From positions 1 to 61,049 of the forward strand of contig VGXC01000021.1 of assembly GCA_016873495.1 (NCBI GenBank): DNA of 61,049 bases, written 5' to 3'. Of this stretch, positions 1-7,554 are shown one piece after another. Positions within the stretch are counted from its first letter, which is position 1; every line of letters begins with the position of its first letter. Under the pieces are notes generated by a model, which saw only the letters and a program-made list of their open reading frames with translations, was not told where the DNA came from and made no database searches. The translations under genes and the position numbers were made by a program. This DNA is from Nitrospira sp. (lineage in GTDB: Bacteria > Nitrospirota > Nitrospiria > Nitrospirales > Nitrospiraceae).

Positions 1-112
1 TTCCTTCCCACTCATCGTGACTCTGTCCTCTCCGACCATCCGGCCCTCCTGGTGAAAGCCGACAGTCTAGCAATGAAGAGGACATTTCTATCTTGGCGAA
101 AGCGGACATTCT
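1..112. repeat. Three 15-bp direct repeats, possible insertion-sequence end
   Basis: Three related 15-mers lie at 54-68 (GAAAGCCGACAGTCT), 75-89 (GAAGAGGACATTTCT) and 98-112 (GAAAGCGGACATTCT), spaced 21-23 bp. Multiple terminal repeats of this kind are typical of insertion-sequence ends. On the minus strand a start codon at 15-13 with a purine-rich stretch upstream begins a reading frame MSGKE that leaves the window. I recall similar N-termini from ISNCY-type transposases, but five residues prove nothing. The element would lie to the left of the window. Confidence 0.35.
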
Positions 113-136
113 CATGTTGGGATTACAGTCAAACGG

Positions 137-166
137 TTGCGGGGGCAAAAAGCAATCAGCTATACT
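137..166 (+). promoter_or_regulatory. Putative promoter of tldD
   Basis: A -35-like TTGCGG (137-142) is separated by 18 bp from a good -10 TATACT (161-166), 30 bp before the chosen tldD start. Seen in the sequence; activity is inferred. Confidence 0.45.
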
Positions 167-196
167 CATCCATTGCGCAAGAAGGAGCACCGATCT

Positions 197-1630
197 ATGC
201 CATCGACACAGGAAGTGGAACTCGCCCAATTCGGATTCAGCGAGCCGGATATCCGCCGGGCGTTGGGAACCATCAAGGTGCGGGATGTGGACTATGCCGA
301 TCTCTACTTCGAGTCTCGGGAGTCCGAGTCGGTGTCCATGGAAGAGGGGATCGTCAAGCGGGCCGCCAAAAGCGTTTCGCAAGGAGTGGGGGTGCGCGCC
401 ACAGCCGGCGAAAAAACGGGGTTCGCCTATTCCGATGAACTGTCCACGAAAGACCTGGCCTTGGCCGCCGAGACGGCCCGCTACATTGCCAACTCGCCCC
501 AAGGCGCCCAGTCCTTGCCCGTCGCCAGCCGGACCAAGCCTGCGAGGGACCTCTACCCGGCGGACCGGCCGGTGACCGATATTGCCACGGCGGAACGGGT
601 GCATCTGTTGAACCTGATCGATGCCGAGGCCCGGCGCTACGATCCGCGGATCGTCAACGTGATGGCCTCCTTCAACATGGAATATAAGCGGGTGCTCGTG
701 GCCACGACCGACGGGCTGCTCATCGGAGATGTGCAGCCGCTGACCCGCTTGCAGGTGACTTGCATTGCGGAAGAAAACGGCAACCGGCAGATCGGATCAT
801 TCGGCGGGGGCGGACGGGTCGGGTTTGCCTATTACCAGGAGGAAAACCGCTATGTCCACTATGCCAGGGAAGCGGCGCGGCAGGCGATTCTCAATTTGAG
901 CGCCGTCGAGGCGCCGGCCGGCGTGATGCCCGTGGTCCTGGCCGGAGGCTGGCCGGGCATCCTCTTGCATGAAGCGATCGGCCACGGGTTGGAGGCGGAT
1001 TTCAATCGCCGCAAGACCTCCGCCTTTTCCAACTTACTTGGGAAGCGGGTGGCGTCGGACGTGTGCACGATCGTGGACGACGGCACGATCCCCTTCCGGC
1101 GTGGTTCGTTGAACATGGACGACGAAGGCACTCCGACGAGCAAAACGGTCCTCATCGAGAAGGGCATCCTGCGTGGCTACATCACGGACCGGCTCAATGC
1201 GCGGCTGATGGGGATTCCGTTGACGGGCAACGGGCGGCGCGAAAGCTTCCAGAGCGTGCCGCTGCCCCGGATGACCAACACGTTCATGCTGGCAGGACAG
1301 TCGGAGCCTCAGGACATTCTCCGGTCCGTGAAGCGGGGCCTCTATGCCGTGTCGTTCGGGGGCGGGCAGGTGGATATTACGAACGGCAAATTCGTCTTTT
1401 CCGCCAGCGAGGCCTATCTGATCGAAGACGGGCAGGTAACCAGGCCGGTCAAGGGGGCGACCCTCATCGGCAGCGGCCCGGATATTCTCACCAAAGTTTC
1501 TATGGTGGGGCATGACCTGAAGCTGGACGAGGGCATCGGTACTTGCGGGAAGGATGGGCAATCGGTGCCGGTGGGGGTTGGGTTGCCGACGATCAAGATC
1601 GATGAGATTACGGTCGGCGGGACGCAATAA
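197..1630 (+). CDS. tldD: Metalloprotease TldD
   Basis: TldD is the catalytic subunit of the TldD/TldE zinc protease, which in E. coli degrades unfolded peptides, the CcdA antitoxin and the microcin B17 leader. The 477-residue product has the zinc motif HEAIGH at residues 258-263, the family hallmark, and the usual family length. I chose the ATG at 197 (protein starts MPSTQE) because AAGGAG at 182-187 is well spaced before it; a longer frame from 137 has no such site. The partner gene follows after 26 bp, so the two are probably cotranscribed. Cytoplasmic. The family call is firm; substrates in this organism are unknown. Confidence 0.93.
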   Translation: MPSTQEVELAQFGFSEPDIRRALGTIKVRDVDYADLYFESRESESVSMEEGIVKRAAKSVSQGVGVRATAGEKTGFAYSDELSTKDLALAAETARYIANSPQGAQSLPVASRTKPARDLYPADRPVTDIATAERVHLLNLIDAEARRYDPRIVNVMASFNMEYKRVLVATTDGLLIGDVQPLTRLQVTCIAEENGNRQIGSFGGGGRVGFAYYQEENRYVHYAREAARQAILNLSAVEAPAGVMPVVLAGGWPGILLHEAIGHGLEADFNRRKTSAFSNLLGKRVASDVCTIVDDGTIPFRRGSLNMDDEGTPTSKTVLIEKGILRGYITDRLNARLMGIPLTGNGRRESFQSVPLPRMTNTFMLAGQSEPQDILRSVKRGLYAVSFGGGQVDITNGKFVFSASEAYLIEDGQVTRPVKGATLIGSGPDILTKVSMVGHDLKLDEGIGTCGKDGQSVPVGVGLPTIKIDEITVGGTQ

Positions 1631-1656
1631 CGGATTCGGGAGAAAAGGAAACGAGG

Positions 1657-3024
1657 ATGTCCGGAACGCTCCAGACAACGCAAGATTTATCGCAGTTGGC
1701 GGCGGATCTTCTCGCCCGTGCCAAGAAACGGGGCGCGACTCAGGCCGATGTGGTGGTGGCGGACGGGGACACTTTTTCGGTCCAGGTGCGGCTGTCGGCG
1801 GTGGACCGGCTGACCAAGGCCAGAGAGAAGCGACTGGGGCTTCGGGTCTTCATCGGCAAGCACTCGGCGACGGCCTCTACCTCCGATTTCTCGACGGAAT
1901 CTTTGGATCGGTTGGTGTCCGACACCTGCGCACTGGCGTCAGCGGTAGTCGCGGATGATGTCTCCGGCCTGCCGGACGCGACGGCCATGGCCAAGGACCT
2001 GCCCGACTTGGACCTCTACGACGCCATGACCTTGTCCACCGACACGCAAATCGAACTGGCGCGGCGTGCGGAAGCCTCGGCGCTGAGCATGGATCCTCGC
2101 ATCACCAACTCCGAAGGGGCAGATTTCAATTCCGCTTCGGGCCGGGTGGTCCTGGCGAATAGTCACGGGTTTCTGGGAGACTACCGGAGTTCGACGTTTT
2201 CGGTGTCCGTATCTCCCGTGGCGACCGACCCAGGCTCCGGCGGGATGCAGCGGGAATCCTGGTATGCAGTCCAGCGCAAGTACGCCAAGTTGGACAGTCC
2301 CGAATCAGTTGGGCAGGAAGCGGCGCGGCGGACCCTGCGCCGCCTCGGCGCGCGGAAGGTGCCGACCACCAAAGCGCCGGTGGTCTTCGATCAGGAGATG
2401 GCGGGGAGCCTTCTCGGCCATCTCTGCAGCGCAGCTTCGGGGTACGCACTCTACAAAGGCGCCTCGTTTTTGATCGGGCAATTGGGGCAGAAGCTGGCCC
2501 CGGACTTCGTGACCGTGTATGACGATGGCTTGATTCCGGGCGGGTTAGGATCGCGTCCCTTCGACGGTGAAGGGCTGTCAACCAGGAAAACGACAGTGAT
2601 GGATCGGGGTCGGTTGGCCAGCTACCTGCTGGACAGTTATTCCGGACGGAAGCTCGGCCTAGCCTCCACCGGAAACGCGTCCCGCGGGGTCGGGGAGAGC
2701 CCCTCCGTGGGACCCACCAATTTCTACTTGGTTCCTGGGGCAAAGTCTCCGACAGATATCATCGGATCAGTGAAGAATGGGCTCTATGTCACTGAATTAA
2801 TTGGTTTTGGAGTCAATATGGTGACTGGTGATTATTCGCGGGGAGCCGCAGGATTTTGGATTGAAAACGGGGAATTGGCCTATCCGGTTGAGGAAATCAC
2901 CATTGCCGGAAATTTGAAGCGGATGTTCGCCGATATCGAGCTGGTCGGGAGCGACCTGGAGTTCCGTAGCCGGATCGCCAGCCCCACCGTCAAGATCGGC
3001 GAAATGACGATCGCCGGCAACTAG
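1657..3024 (+). CDS. pmbA: TldE/PmbA, partner of TldD
   Basis: This is the second, non-catalytic half of the TldD/TldE heterodimeric protease. The 455-residue protein shares the TldD fold along its length but lacks a HExxxH zinc motif in the matching region, as expected for TldE. A purine-rich ribosome site (AAAAGGAAACGAGG) lies directly before the ATG. It sits 26 bp after tldD in the same direction, a common arrangement. TldD/E acts on unstructured peptides, which may matter given the RiPP-type radical SAM gene at 47.6 kb, but the two loci are far apart and no link is shown. Confidence 0.9.
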   Translation: MSGTLQTTQDLSQLAADLLARAKKRGATQADVVVADGDTFSVQVRLSAVDRLTKAREKRLGLRVFIGKHSATASTSDFSTESLDRLVSDTCALASAVVADDVSGLPDATAMAKDLPDLDLYDAMTLSTDTQIELARRAEASALSMDPRITNSEGADFNSASGRVVLANSHGFLGDYRSSTFSVSVSPVATDPGSGGMQRESWYAVQRKYAKLDSPESVGQEAARRTLRRLGARKVPTTKAPVVFDQEMAGSLLGHLCSAASGYALYKGASFLIGQLGQKLAPDFVTVYDDGLIPGGLGSRPFDGEGLSTRKTTVMDRGRLASYLLDSYSGRKLGLASTGNASRGVGESPSVGPTNFYLVPGAKSPTDIIGSVKNGLYVTELIGFGVNMVTGDYSRGAAGFWIENGELAYPVEEITIAGNLKRMFADIELVGSDLEFRSRIASPTVKIGEMTIAGN

Positions 3025-3032
3025 CTGGATAA

Positions 3033-3110
3033 GAGCAAATGGCATATAGCATATGGCAAGAACATTCTTTCGGCGGCGGATTCTTGCTATCAGCCATATG
3101 CCATAGGCTC
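3033..3110. repeat. Imperfect inverted repeat, 30-bp arms
   Basis: Arms 3033-3062 and 3081-3110 are complementary at 24 of 30 positions, with an 18-bp loop. The arms carry ATGGCATAT/ATATGCCAT cores. The repeat starts a few bases after the pmbA stop and ends before the next gene, so it could act as a transcript-end hairpin or be a mobile palindromic repeat. It has no T-run. Confidence 0.75.
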
Positions 3111-3132
3111 TTGGTATTTACGGGAGGGCGCC

Positions 3133-3843
3133 ATGGCTGATTTCAAGGACGTGATGGTCCAGTTTCCGGGCGACGGGGTGACGGTCAGGGCCTATCTGGT
3201 GGGTCCGCAGGGCAAGGCCAAGCGTCCGGCCATCATCGTCATCCAGGAATGGTGGGGACTGAACGACCACATCAAAGACATCGCCAGGCGGTATGCACAG
3301 GAAGGCTACATCGCCATCGTGCCGGATTTGTACTCGCGCTTGGGAAACAAGGTCGTGCCGAACAGCAACCCGGACGAAGCGGGCAGGCTGATGGGAGCGC
3401 TCAAACTCGAAGACGGCCTGAAAGATTTACAGGCGACGGTCGCGTACCTCCAGACCCTGCCGGAAGCCGATGCGGCGCGCATCGGCGTGACGGGTTTTTG
3501 CATGGGCGGGACCTATGCGCTCATGCTGCCCTGTGTGAGCCGGGCGATCAAGGCGGCGGCGCCGTTTTACGGCCAAGTGCCCAACCCCGATGCGCCGATC
3601 AAGGACCTGGCCTGCCCGGTCCTCTATATTTACGGGGAAGACGATGGGTGGATCACCAAGGCCGACGTGCAGCGCCTGGCCAGCGCGCTGAAGAAGTACG
3701 GCAAGCAGGGGGAGATCAAGACCTATCCGGGCGCGCCCCATGCTTTCTTCAACGACACCCGCAAGGACGTGTACAAGCAAGCCGAAGCCAGGGATGCCTG
3801 GACCAGGGCGCTGGCATTTTTCAAACAACACCTGGGCGCGTAG
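3133..3843 (+). CDS. Dienelactone hydrolase family protein
   Basis: An alpha/beta hydrolase of the dienelactone hydrolase family, 236 residues, the usual length. The nucleophile is Cys123 in GFCMGG, with acid Asp171 in GEDDGW and His203 in PHAFF, so the Cys-Asp-His triad of the family is complete. There is no signal peptide, so it is probably cytoplasmic. GGAGGG is placed well before the ATG. The best-studied members hydrolyse dienelactones in chlorocatechol breakdown, but many genomic copies have unknown substrates and nothing nearby suggests aromatic degradation. The hypothetical gene after it is 12 bp away and is probably cotranscribed. Confidence 0.88.
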   Translation: MADFKDVMVQFPGDGVTVRAYLVGPQGKAKRPAIIVIQEWWGLNDHIKDIARRYAQEGYIAIVPDLYSRLGNKVVPNSNPDEAGRLMGALKLEDGLKDLQATVAYLQTLPEADAARIGVTGFCMGGTYALMLPCVSRAIKAAAPFYGQVPNPDAPIKDLACPVLYIYGEDDGWITKADVQRLASALKKYGKQGEIKTYPGAPHAFFNDTRKDVYKQAEARDAWTRALAFFKQHLGA

Positions 3844-3855
3844 GAAGGGACAGGA

Positions 3856-4350
3856 ATGCCGCTCGATGTGAACGATGGCAAGCGTATGTTGCAGCTCATC
3901 ACCTCCCGCTATGACCAGCGGGAGTGGCGGAAAAAAATCGAAAAGACTCTCAGCCTGCCCGTGTCCGGCGTGGGAGACGAGACCCAGCGCGCGATCTTTT
4001 TCTATCTCAAGCACGGACTCAAGGCCTACAAATCCCGGCGCGCCGACCCGGACTCCTGGATCGTGGGCGGCTATGCCACCAAGGAAGTCATCGAGCGGGC
4101 CAAGTTCGATCCCGCAGCGGTCGGGCCTTCGCTGACCAAGGAGGATGTCAGGTTCCTCGGTCAGGATCCGGGCCAGGACGTGGATCAGGTCTGGTGGGAC
4201 GACATGCTCGTGGCCTGGTTCGAGGAGCCGGAGCAGGAAGGGCAAGGCGGTCAAGAGGCCGGGCAGGAAGGCGGCGAAGCGGCCGCGGACCCTCCGGCAG
4301 AAGAAACGGCGCCCGCCGCCGCGGCAGGCAAGAAAAAGGGCGACGCCTGA
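3856..4350 (+). CDS. Hypothetical protein with charged Ala/Glu-rich tail
   Basis: I do not recognise this 164-residue protein. Residues 1-120 look folded and are rich in Trp, Asp and Arg (YDQREWRKK, QVWWDDMLVAWFEE). The last 45 residues are low-complexity Glu/Gln/Gly/Ala followed by a Lys-rich end, probably disordered. There is no signal peptide or membrane segment. It lies 12 bp after the dienelactone hydrolase gene. Its 3' end contains the terminator hairpin of the convergent caspase gene, so coding and terminator sequence overlap here. Confidence 0.7.
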   Translation: MPLDVNDGKRMLQLITSRYDQREWRKKIEKTLSLPVSGVGDETQRAIFFYLKHGLKAYKSRRADPDSWIVGGYATKEVIERAKFDPAAVGPSLTKEDVRFLGQDPGQDVDQVWWDDMLVAWFEEPEQEGQGGQEAGQEGGEAAADPPAEETAPAAAAGKKKGDA

Positions 4351-4361
4351 CGGCGTCGCCC
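4331..4361 (-). terminator. Rho-independent terminator of the caspase gene
   Basis: Read on the minus strand, a perfect 10-bp stem (GGGCGACGCC / GGCGTCGCCC, loop GTCA) at 4361-4338 is followed at once by TTTTTCTT. This is a classic intrinsic terminator, placed 26 bp after the minus-strand caspase stop. The stem lies over the 3' end and stop codon of the convergent plus-strand gene. Confidence 0.85.
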
Positions 4362-4386
4362 CGACCGACCCTCCGGCTGCGACCGC

Positions 4387-5898
4387 TCAGGGTTGCAGCT
4401 TGATCACGCTGGTTTTCGAGCGATCCCCCATCACCTCTGTGCCGGGCAGCAGTTGCGGCGATTGCTCGGTGTGCATGCGCCGCGCCACCGTTTCGACCTG
4501 TTCCTTGATATACACGTAGAGTTCTTCCACGTTGACGGACTTGTCCTTGTTCGCGTCCGCCTGCCCCTGCAGTCCCTTCAGGAAAAAGTAGGTGAAGAGC
4601 CCGTGCCGTTTCTCCGGGTAGGCGGAGCTGATCTGATTGCCGGCCGCGGCGGAGAGCACGACCAAATTCTGAGTGGCCATGAGCGGGTCTTCGACCGTGA
4701 TCAGCATCGGCCTGGCGCCCTTGGAAATGACCGACCGGCCCCCGGCGCCGGAAAAGCAGGAGTCCATAACCACGGTCACATTGCGGGCCGGCAACTTGCC
4801 CAACGTGTCGTAGAGACGTTTCAACGGGTACGCGGTGGTTTCCAGGTAGGCCGGGTCGCCGTCGTAGGGGACGAGAAAGGCCTGGTTCGTATTCGGGTCC
4901 GGCGCCCCGTGCCCACCGTAATAGACGAAGACCTCGGCATCCTTGTTCTGGCCCACCTGTTTGGGAAGCCACTTTTCAAAGCGGGCTTCGAGCTGGCTGC
5001 GGGTCACCCGGTCGTTCAGCAGCATGACGATGTTCTGCTCCCGGTAACCCAGGGCCTTGATGAGGTACTGCTTGACCATTTCCGCGTCACGCCTGGCGTA
5101 ATCCACCTTGGGCAGGTCGTGGTAGTCTTCCACGCCGACCACCACGGCGTAGGCATGGTCCTTCGCGGGCGCCTTGGTCTGGGGCGGGGCCAGATCGGCG
5201 TCGATCCTGGCCAGTTCGGCGCCGCCGAAGACTTCGGAGGATTCGGCCATGTCCCCCTTGGCCGGCGACTTGAGGCTAGCCATATACTCGGTCTGCATGT
5301 ACTCGACCATGGGCGGCAGGATGCCGGCGGCGATCGGCGGCATAGCCACATAGCGGGTGATGACGTCCAGCGATTCCGGCTTCTTGAAGCCGGACCCCTC
5401 CTTGATTACGTGCGCCTTGTCCGTTTTTTTCCAGACCAGCGCGCCGTTGTGGACGTTATAAAGCCGGGCCTGGACCGTCATGCGGACTTCGTACCGGGAT
5501 CCGAAGATAGACGGCACGTCCGCGCTGTATTCCTTCACCTCGCCAATGATCAGCAAATCGGCGTTCTGGGCCCTGGCGGCGGAGAGGATTTTTTCCGCGT
5601 CGTTAATCTTGTCCGTCAGCTTGAGAATCCTCACGTCTTTGAAAACCTGCGTATGTGCCAGGTTGTTCTTGAGGGATTCCTGGAGGCTCTGATCCATATT
5701 CTCGCCGACGAGCGCGCCTTCGAAGACGACCTTCGAGGTGTCGATCGGGCCGATCGCCAGCACGGCGGGGACTTCCTGCTCCTTGACCGGAAAGGTGAGC
5801 GCCGGCGGCGAAATGTCCGGCACGCAAGCGGTCATCGTGCATGCGGCGAGCAACAGCCACACGAACCGGCGCGACGGGGACTTACGTCCGGGATTCAC
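4387..5898 (-). CDS. Lipoprotein caspase (peptidase C14) with EF-hand-like loop
   Basis: A 503-residue envelope protein in three parts. The N-terminus has a signal with a lipobox-like MTAC ending at Cys25. Residues about 40-165 resemble CsgG/FlgT-type lipoprotein domains (inference from pattern). Residues about 248-440 form a caspase-like domain with the dyad His330 (VYYGGHG) and Cys381 (VMDSCFSG). Residues 448-459 (DANKDKSVNVEE) match a 12-residue EF-hand calcium loop at positions 1, 3, 5, 7 and 12. Calcium control is known for metacaspases, so a calcium-activated periplasmic or surface protease is possible. It is followed by a strong terminator. Two small paralogous lipoprotein genes lie upstream in the same direction. 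Substrate unknown. Confidence 0.85.
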   Translation of the reverse strand: MNPGRKSPSRRFVWLLLAACTMTACVPDISPPALTFPVKEQEVPAVLAIGPIDTSKVVFEGALVGENMDQSLQESLKNNLAHTQVFKDVRILKLTDKINDAEKILSAARAQNADLLIIGEVKEYSADVPSIFGSRYEVRMTVQARLYNVHNGALVWKKTDKAHVIKEGSGFKKPESLDVITRYVAMPPIAAGILPPMVEYMQTEYMASLKSPAKGDMAESSEVFGGAELARIDADLAPPQTKAPAKDHAYAVVVGVEDYHDLPKVDYARRDAEMVKQYLIKALGYREQNIVMLLNDRVTRSQLEARFEKWLPKQVGQNKDAEVFVYYGGHGAPDPNTNQAFLVPYDGDPAYLETTAYPLKRLYDTLGKLPARNVTVVMDSCFSGAGGRSVISKGARPMLITVEDPLMATQNLVVLSAAAGNQISSAYPEKRHGLFTYFFLKGLQGQADANKDKSVNVEELYVYIKEQVETVARRMHTEQSPQLLPGTEVMGDRSKTSVIKLQP

Positions 5899-5919
5899 GA
5901 GCGTCTCCCTGACTCTCTT

Positions 5920-6297
5920 TTAGCGGGCGAACTTAACGACTTTGCCGCGAACTTCGATGCACGACTGGGTATAGACGAGTGCGGTGAAAAAGGAGGATTG
6001 GGACGAGACTTCAATCAGCGCATCCCCGCCCTTTTCCTTGATCAATTCGTCGATGAGGTCGGCCAGCGGCTTGGGATGTTTGACGGGCACGACCAGAATC
6101 ATCGCGCCGCAGGAGGAGGCGGTTTCGATTCCCCCCAGGGCCACATATTTCCCAGGGACGGGAATCGTCGAAGGGGCGATCGCGCCGGGTGAGGTGCAGG
6201 CCGCCGGCAACAGCGCCAGGCACAGGCCGCCGACGAGCGCAAGGCGATTCCGCAGGAACCCCCAGCCGTGCGGCGCTCTGGTGACGCGCTCGTTCAT
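5920..6297 (-). CDS. Small lipoprotein, TRL-like, copy 2
   Basis: A 125-residue exported protein with a hydrophobic signal segment and a lipobox-like PAAC, so probably a membrane-anchored lipoprotein. The mature part matches the neighbouring 119-residue gene: YxxLG, a Cys pair about 60 residues apart, EKGxDALIxV and a C-terminal VKxxxVK. This pattern resembles the TRL-like family, whose role is unknown. Its start overlaps the stop of its paralogue by 4 bp (ATGA), so the two are translationally coupled, and the caspase gene follows 21 bp downstream. Shared transcription suggests a shared envelope role; that is inference. Confidence 0.7.
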   Translation of the reverse strand: MNERVTRAPHGWGFLRNRLALVGGLCLALLPAACTSPGAIAPSTIPVPGKYVALGGIETASSCGAMILVVPVKHPKPLADLIDELIKEKGGDALIEVSSQSSFFTALVYTQSCIEVRGKVVKFAR

Positions 6298-6653
6298 TTG
6301 GTGTTCTTAACCGCGATGCCTTTGACGATCGTGCAGTCCCGTCCGAACAGGGGGAGGGGAAATGCCCACAGCCGCTCTTCCGCCGTCACGCCGATCAGAG
6401 CATCCGCGCCTTTCTCTCTGACCAACCGGTCGATGATTTCATAGATGGGGTCCTTGCCGCCCAGGGGGATGACGAACACCCAGGACGCGCAGTCGGTTTC
6501 TTCCACCGGGCCAAGCACCGTGTAGGTTTGCGAAACGGGGGCGGAGGAGCTGGCGATGCCGGCCGGGTGCCGGGCGACGCAGGAACAGAAGGCCAGGCTG
6601 CACAGGAGGAGGCTGCCGAGTCGGCCGAACATGGATCGCGTTCCGGAGCGCAT
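6294..6653 (-). CDS. Small lipoprotein, TRL-like, copy 1
   Basis: A 119-residue exported protein with a signal peptide and lipobox-like FCSC. It is a diverged tandem paralogue of the next gene: both carry YxxLGxxE, Cys in DCAS/SCGA, IDxLxxEKGxDALI and a C-terminal Cys before VKGIAVK. The family looks TRL-like; function is unknown. It is the first gene of the probable three-gene group ending with the caspase. A further ATG at residue 8 (MFGRLG) is an alternative start. Confidence 0.7.
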   Translation of the reverse strand: MRSGTRSMFGRLGSLLLCSLAFCSCVARHPAGIASSSAPVSQTYTVLGPVEETDCASWVFVIPLGGKDPIYEIIDRLVREKGADALIGVTAEERLWAFPLPLFGRDCTIVKGIAVKNTK

Positions 6654-6767
6654 CGATCAGCCCTCTCGATCTGCTCGTCGTCAGCGTGGGGACAGTAGCA
6701 AAACGGCTTAGGTGTGTCAATACGGATTTGACCGGTCGTGGCACGGCTGGGAGCGGGTGATCGGCGC

Positions 6768-7397
6768 TCAGAACAGGTTCATTTGGGCCGGAGGGGATGA
6801 GGGCGTCGAGGCGGTCGGCGCTGCCGGGGTGGGAGGAGGAGGGTTATCCAATTGATCCAAATAGGCCTTGAGCTTCTTGAAGTCTTCCTCCAGCGACCCG
6901 CGCAAATTGCCCTGATGCAGGGCGGCGGCCGGGTGCAGGAGCGGAAACAGGGTGAAGTGTTCGAGGCGGATGGCCTGCCCGCGCATTTTCATAATGCTGA
7001 CGGGCCGGTTCAGCAAGGTCTGGGCCGCCCATTTCCCCAATGTGCAGACCAGCTTGGGCTTGATCAGTTCGATTTGCTGGAGCAGGAACGGCTTGCAGGT
7101 CTCCACTTCGTCCGGTTCCGGGTCCCGGTTGTCGGGCGGCCGACACTTCACCACGTTGGCGATGTAGATATCGGGCCGGGACAGGCCGATGGATTTGAGT
7201 AGGTCGTTCAACAGTTTGCCGGCGGCCCCGACGAAGGGCTCGCCTTGCTTGTCTTCGTAGAAGCCAGGCCCTTCCCCCACGAACATGATGGCGGCCTGGG
7301 GGTTGCCGACGCCGAAGACCACCTGGGTGCGTCCCAGCTTAGCCAGCTTGCACCGTTGGCAGTTATGGAGCGAGTCTTTGAGTTCGACCAGCGTCAT
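6768..7397 (-). CDS. udg: Family 4 uracil-DNA glycosylase (iron-sulfur)
   Basis: Removes uracil from DNA at the start of base excision repair. The 209-residue protein has the four cysteines expected to bind the 4Fe-4S cluster (C13, C16, C85, C101), the active-site motif GEGPGFYED at residues 41-49 and the C-terminal HPAAALH at 155-161. These are diagnostic of family 4 UDGs, of the thermophile/actinobacterial type rather than E. coli Ung. The last ~30 residues are a Pro/Thr/Ser-rich tail. It stands alone, 115 bp downstream of the lipoprotein group and 157 bp from the HtrA gene. Confidence 0.92.
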   Translation of the reverse strand: MTLVELKDSLHNCQRCKLAKLGRTQVVFGVGNPQAAIMFVGEGPGFYEDKQGEPFVGAAGKLLNDLLKSIGLSRPDIYIANVVKCRPPDNRDPEPDEVETCKPFLLQQIELIKPKLVCTLGKWAAQTLLNRPVSIMKMRGQAIRLEHFTLFPLLHPAAALHQGNLRGSLEEDFKKLKAYLDQLDNPPPPTPAAPTASTPSSPPAQMNLF

Positions 7398-7554
7398 AGA
7401 GTGAGTGCGTTGAGCGTCGATGATCTGTGTCTGAAACAGGCCGCATCTTAGGGGGCGGGGAAGGCGATGTCAACGAGGAAGCGGACGGGAGAGAACGGCC
7501 TGCAAGATCGGCAAGAGGCGAGCAAGGAGTAAGCGGGGGCAAAGGCCGGAGGCC

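Noticed and set aside
4393-6192. 599-codon plus-strand frame opposite the caspase gene
   Set aside because: It is antisense to a caspase with intact catalytic motifs, and its product is low-complexity His/Gly/Arg-rich. Long antisense frames are expected in GC-rich coding DNA.
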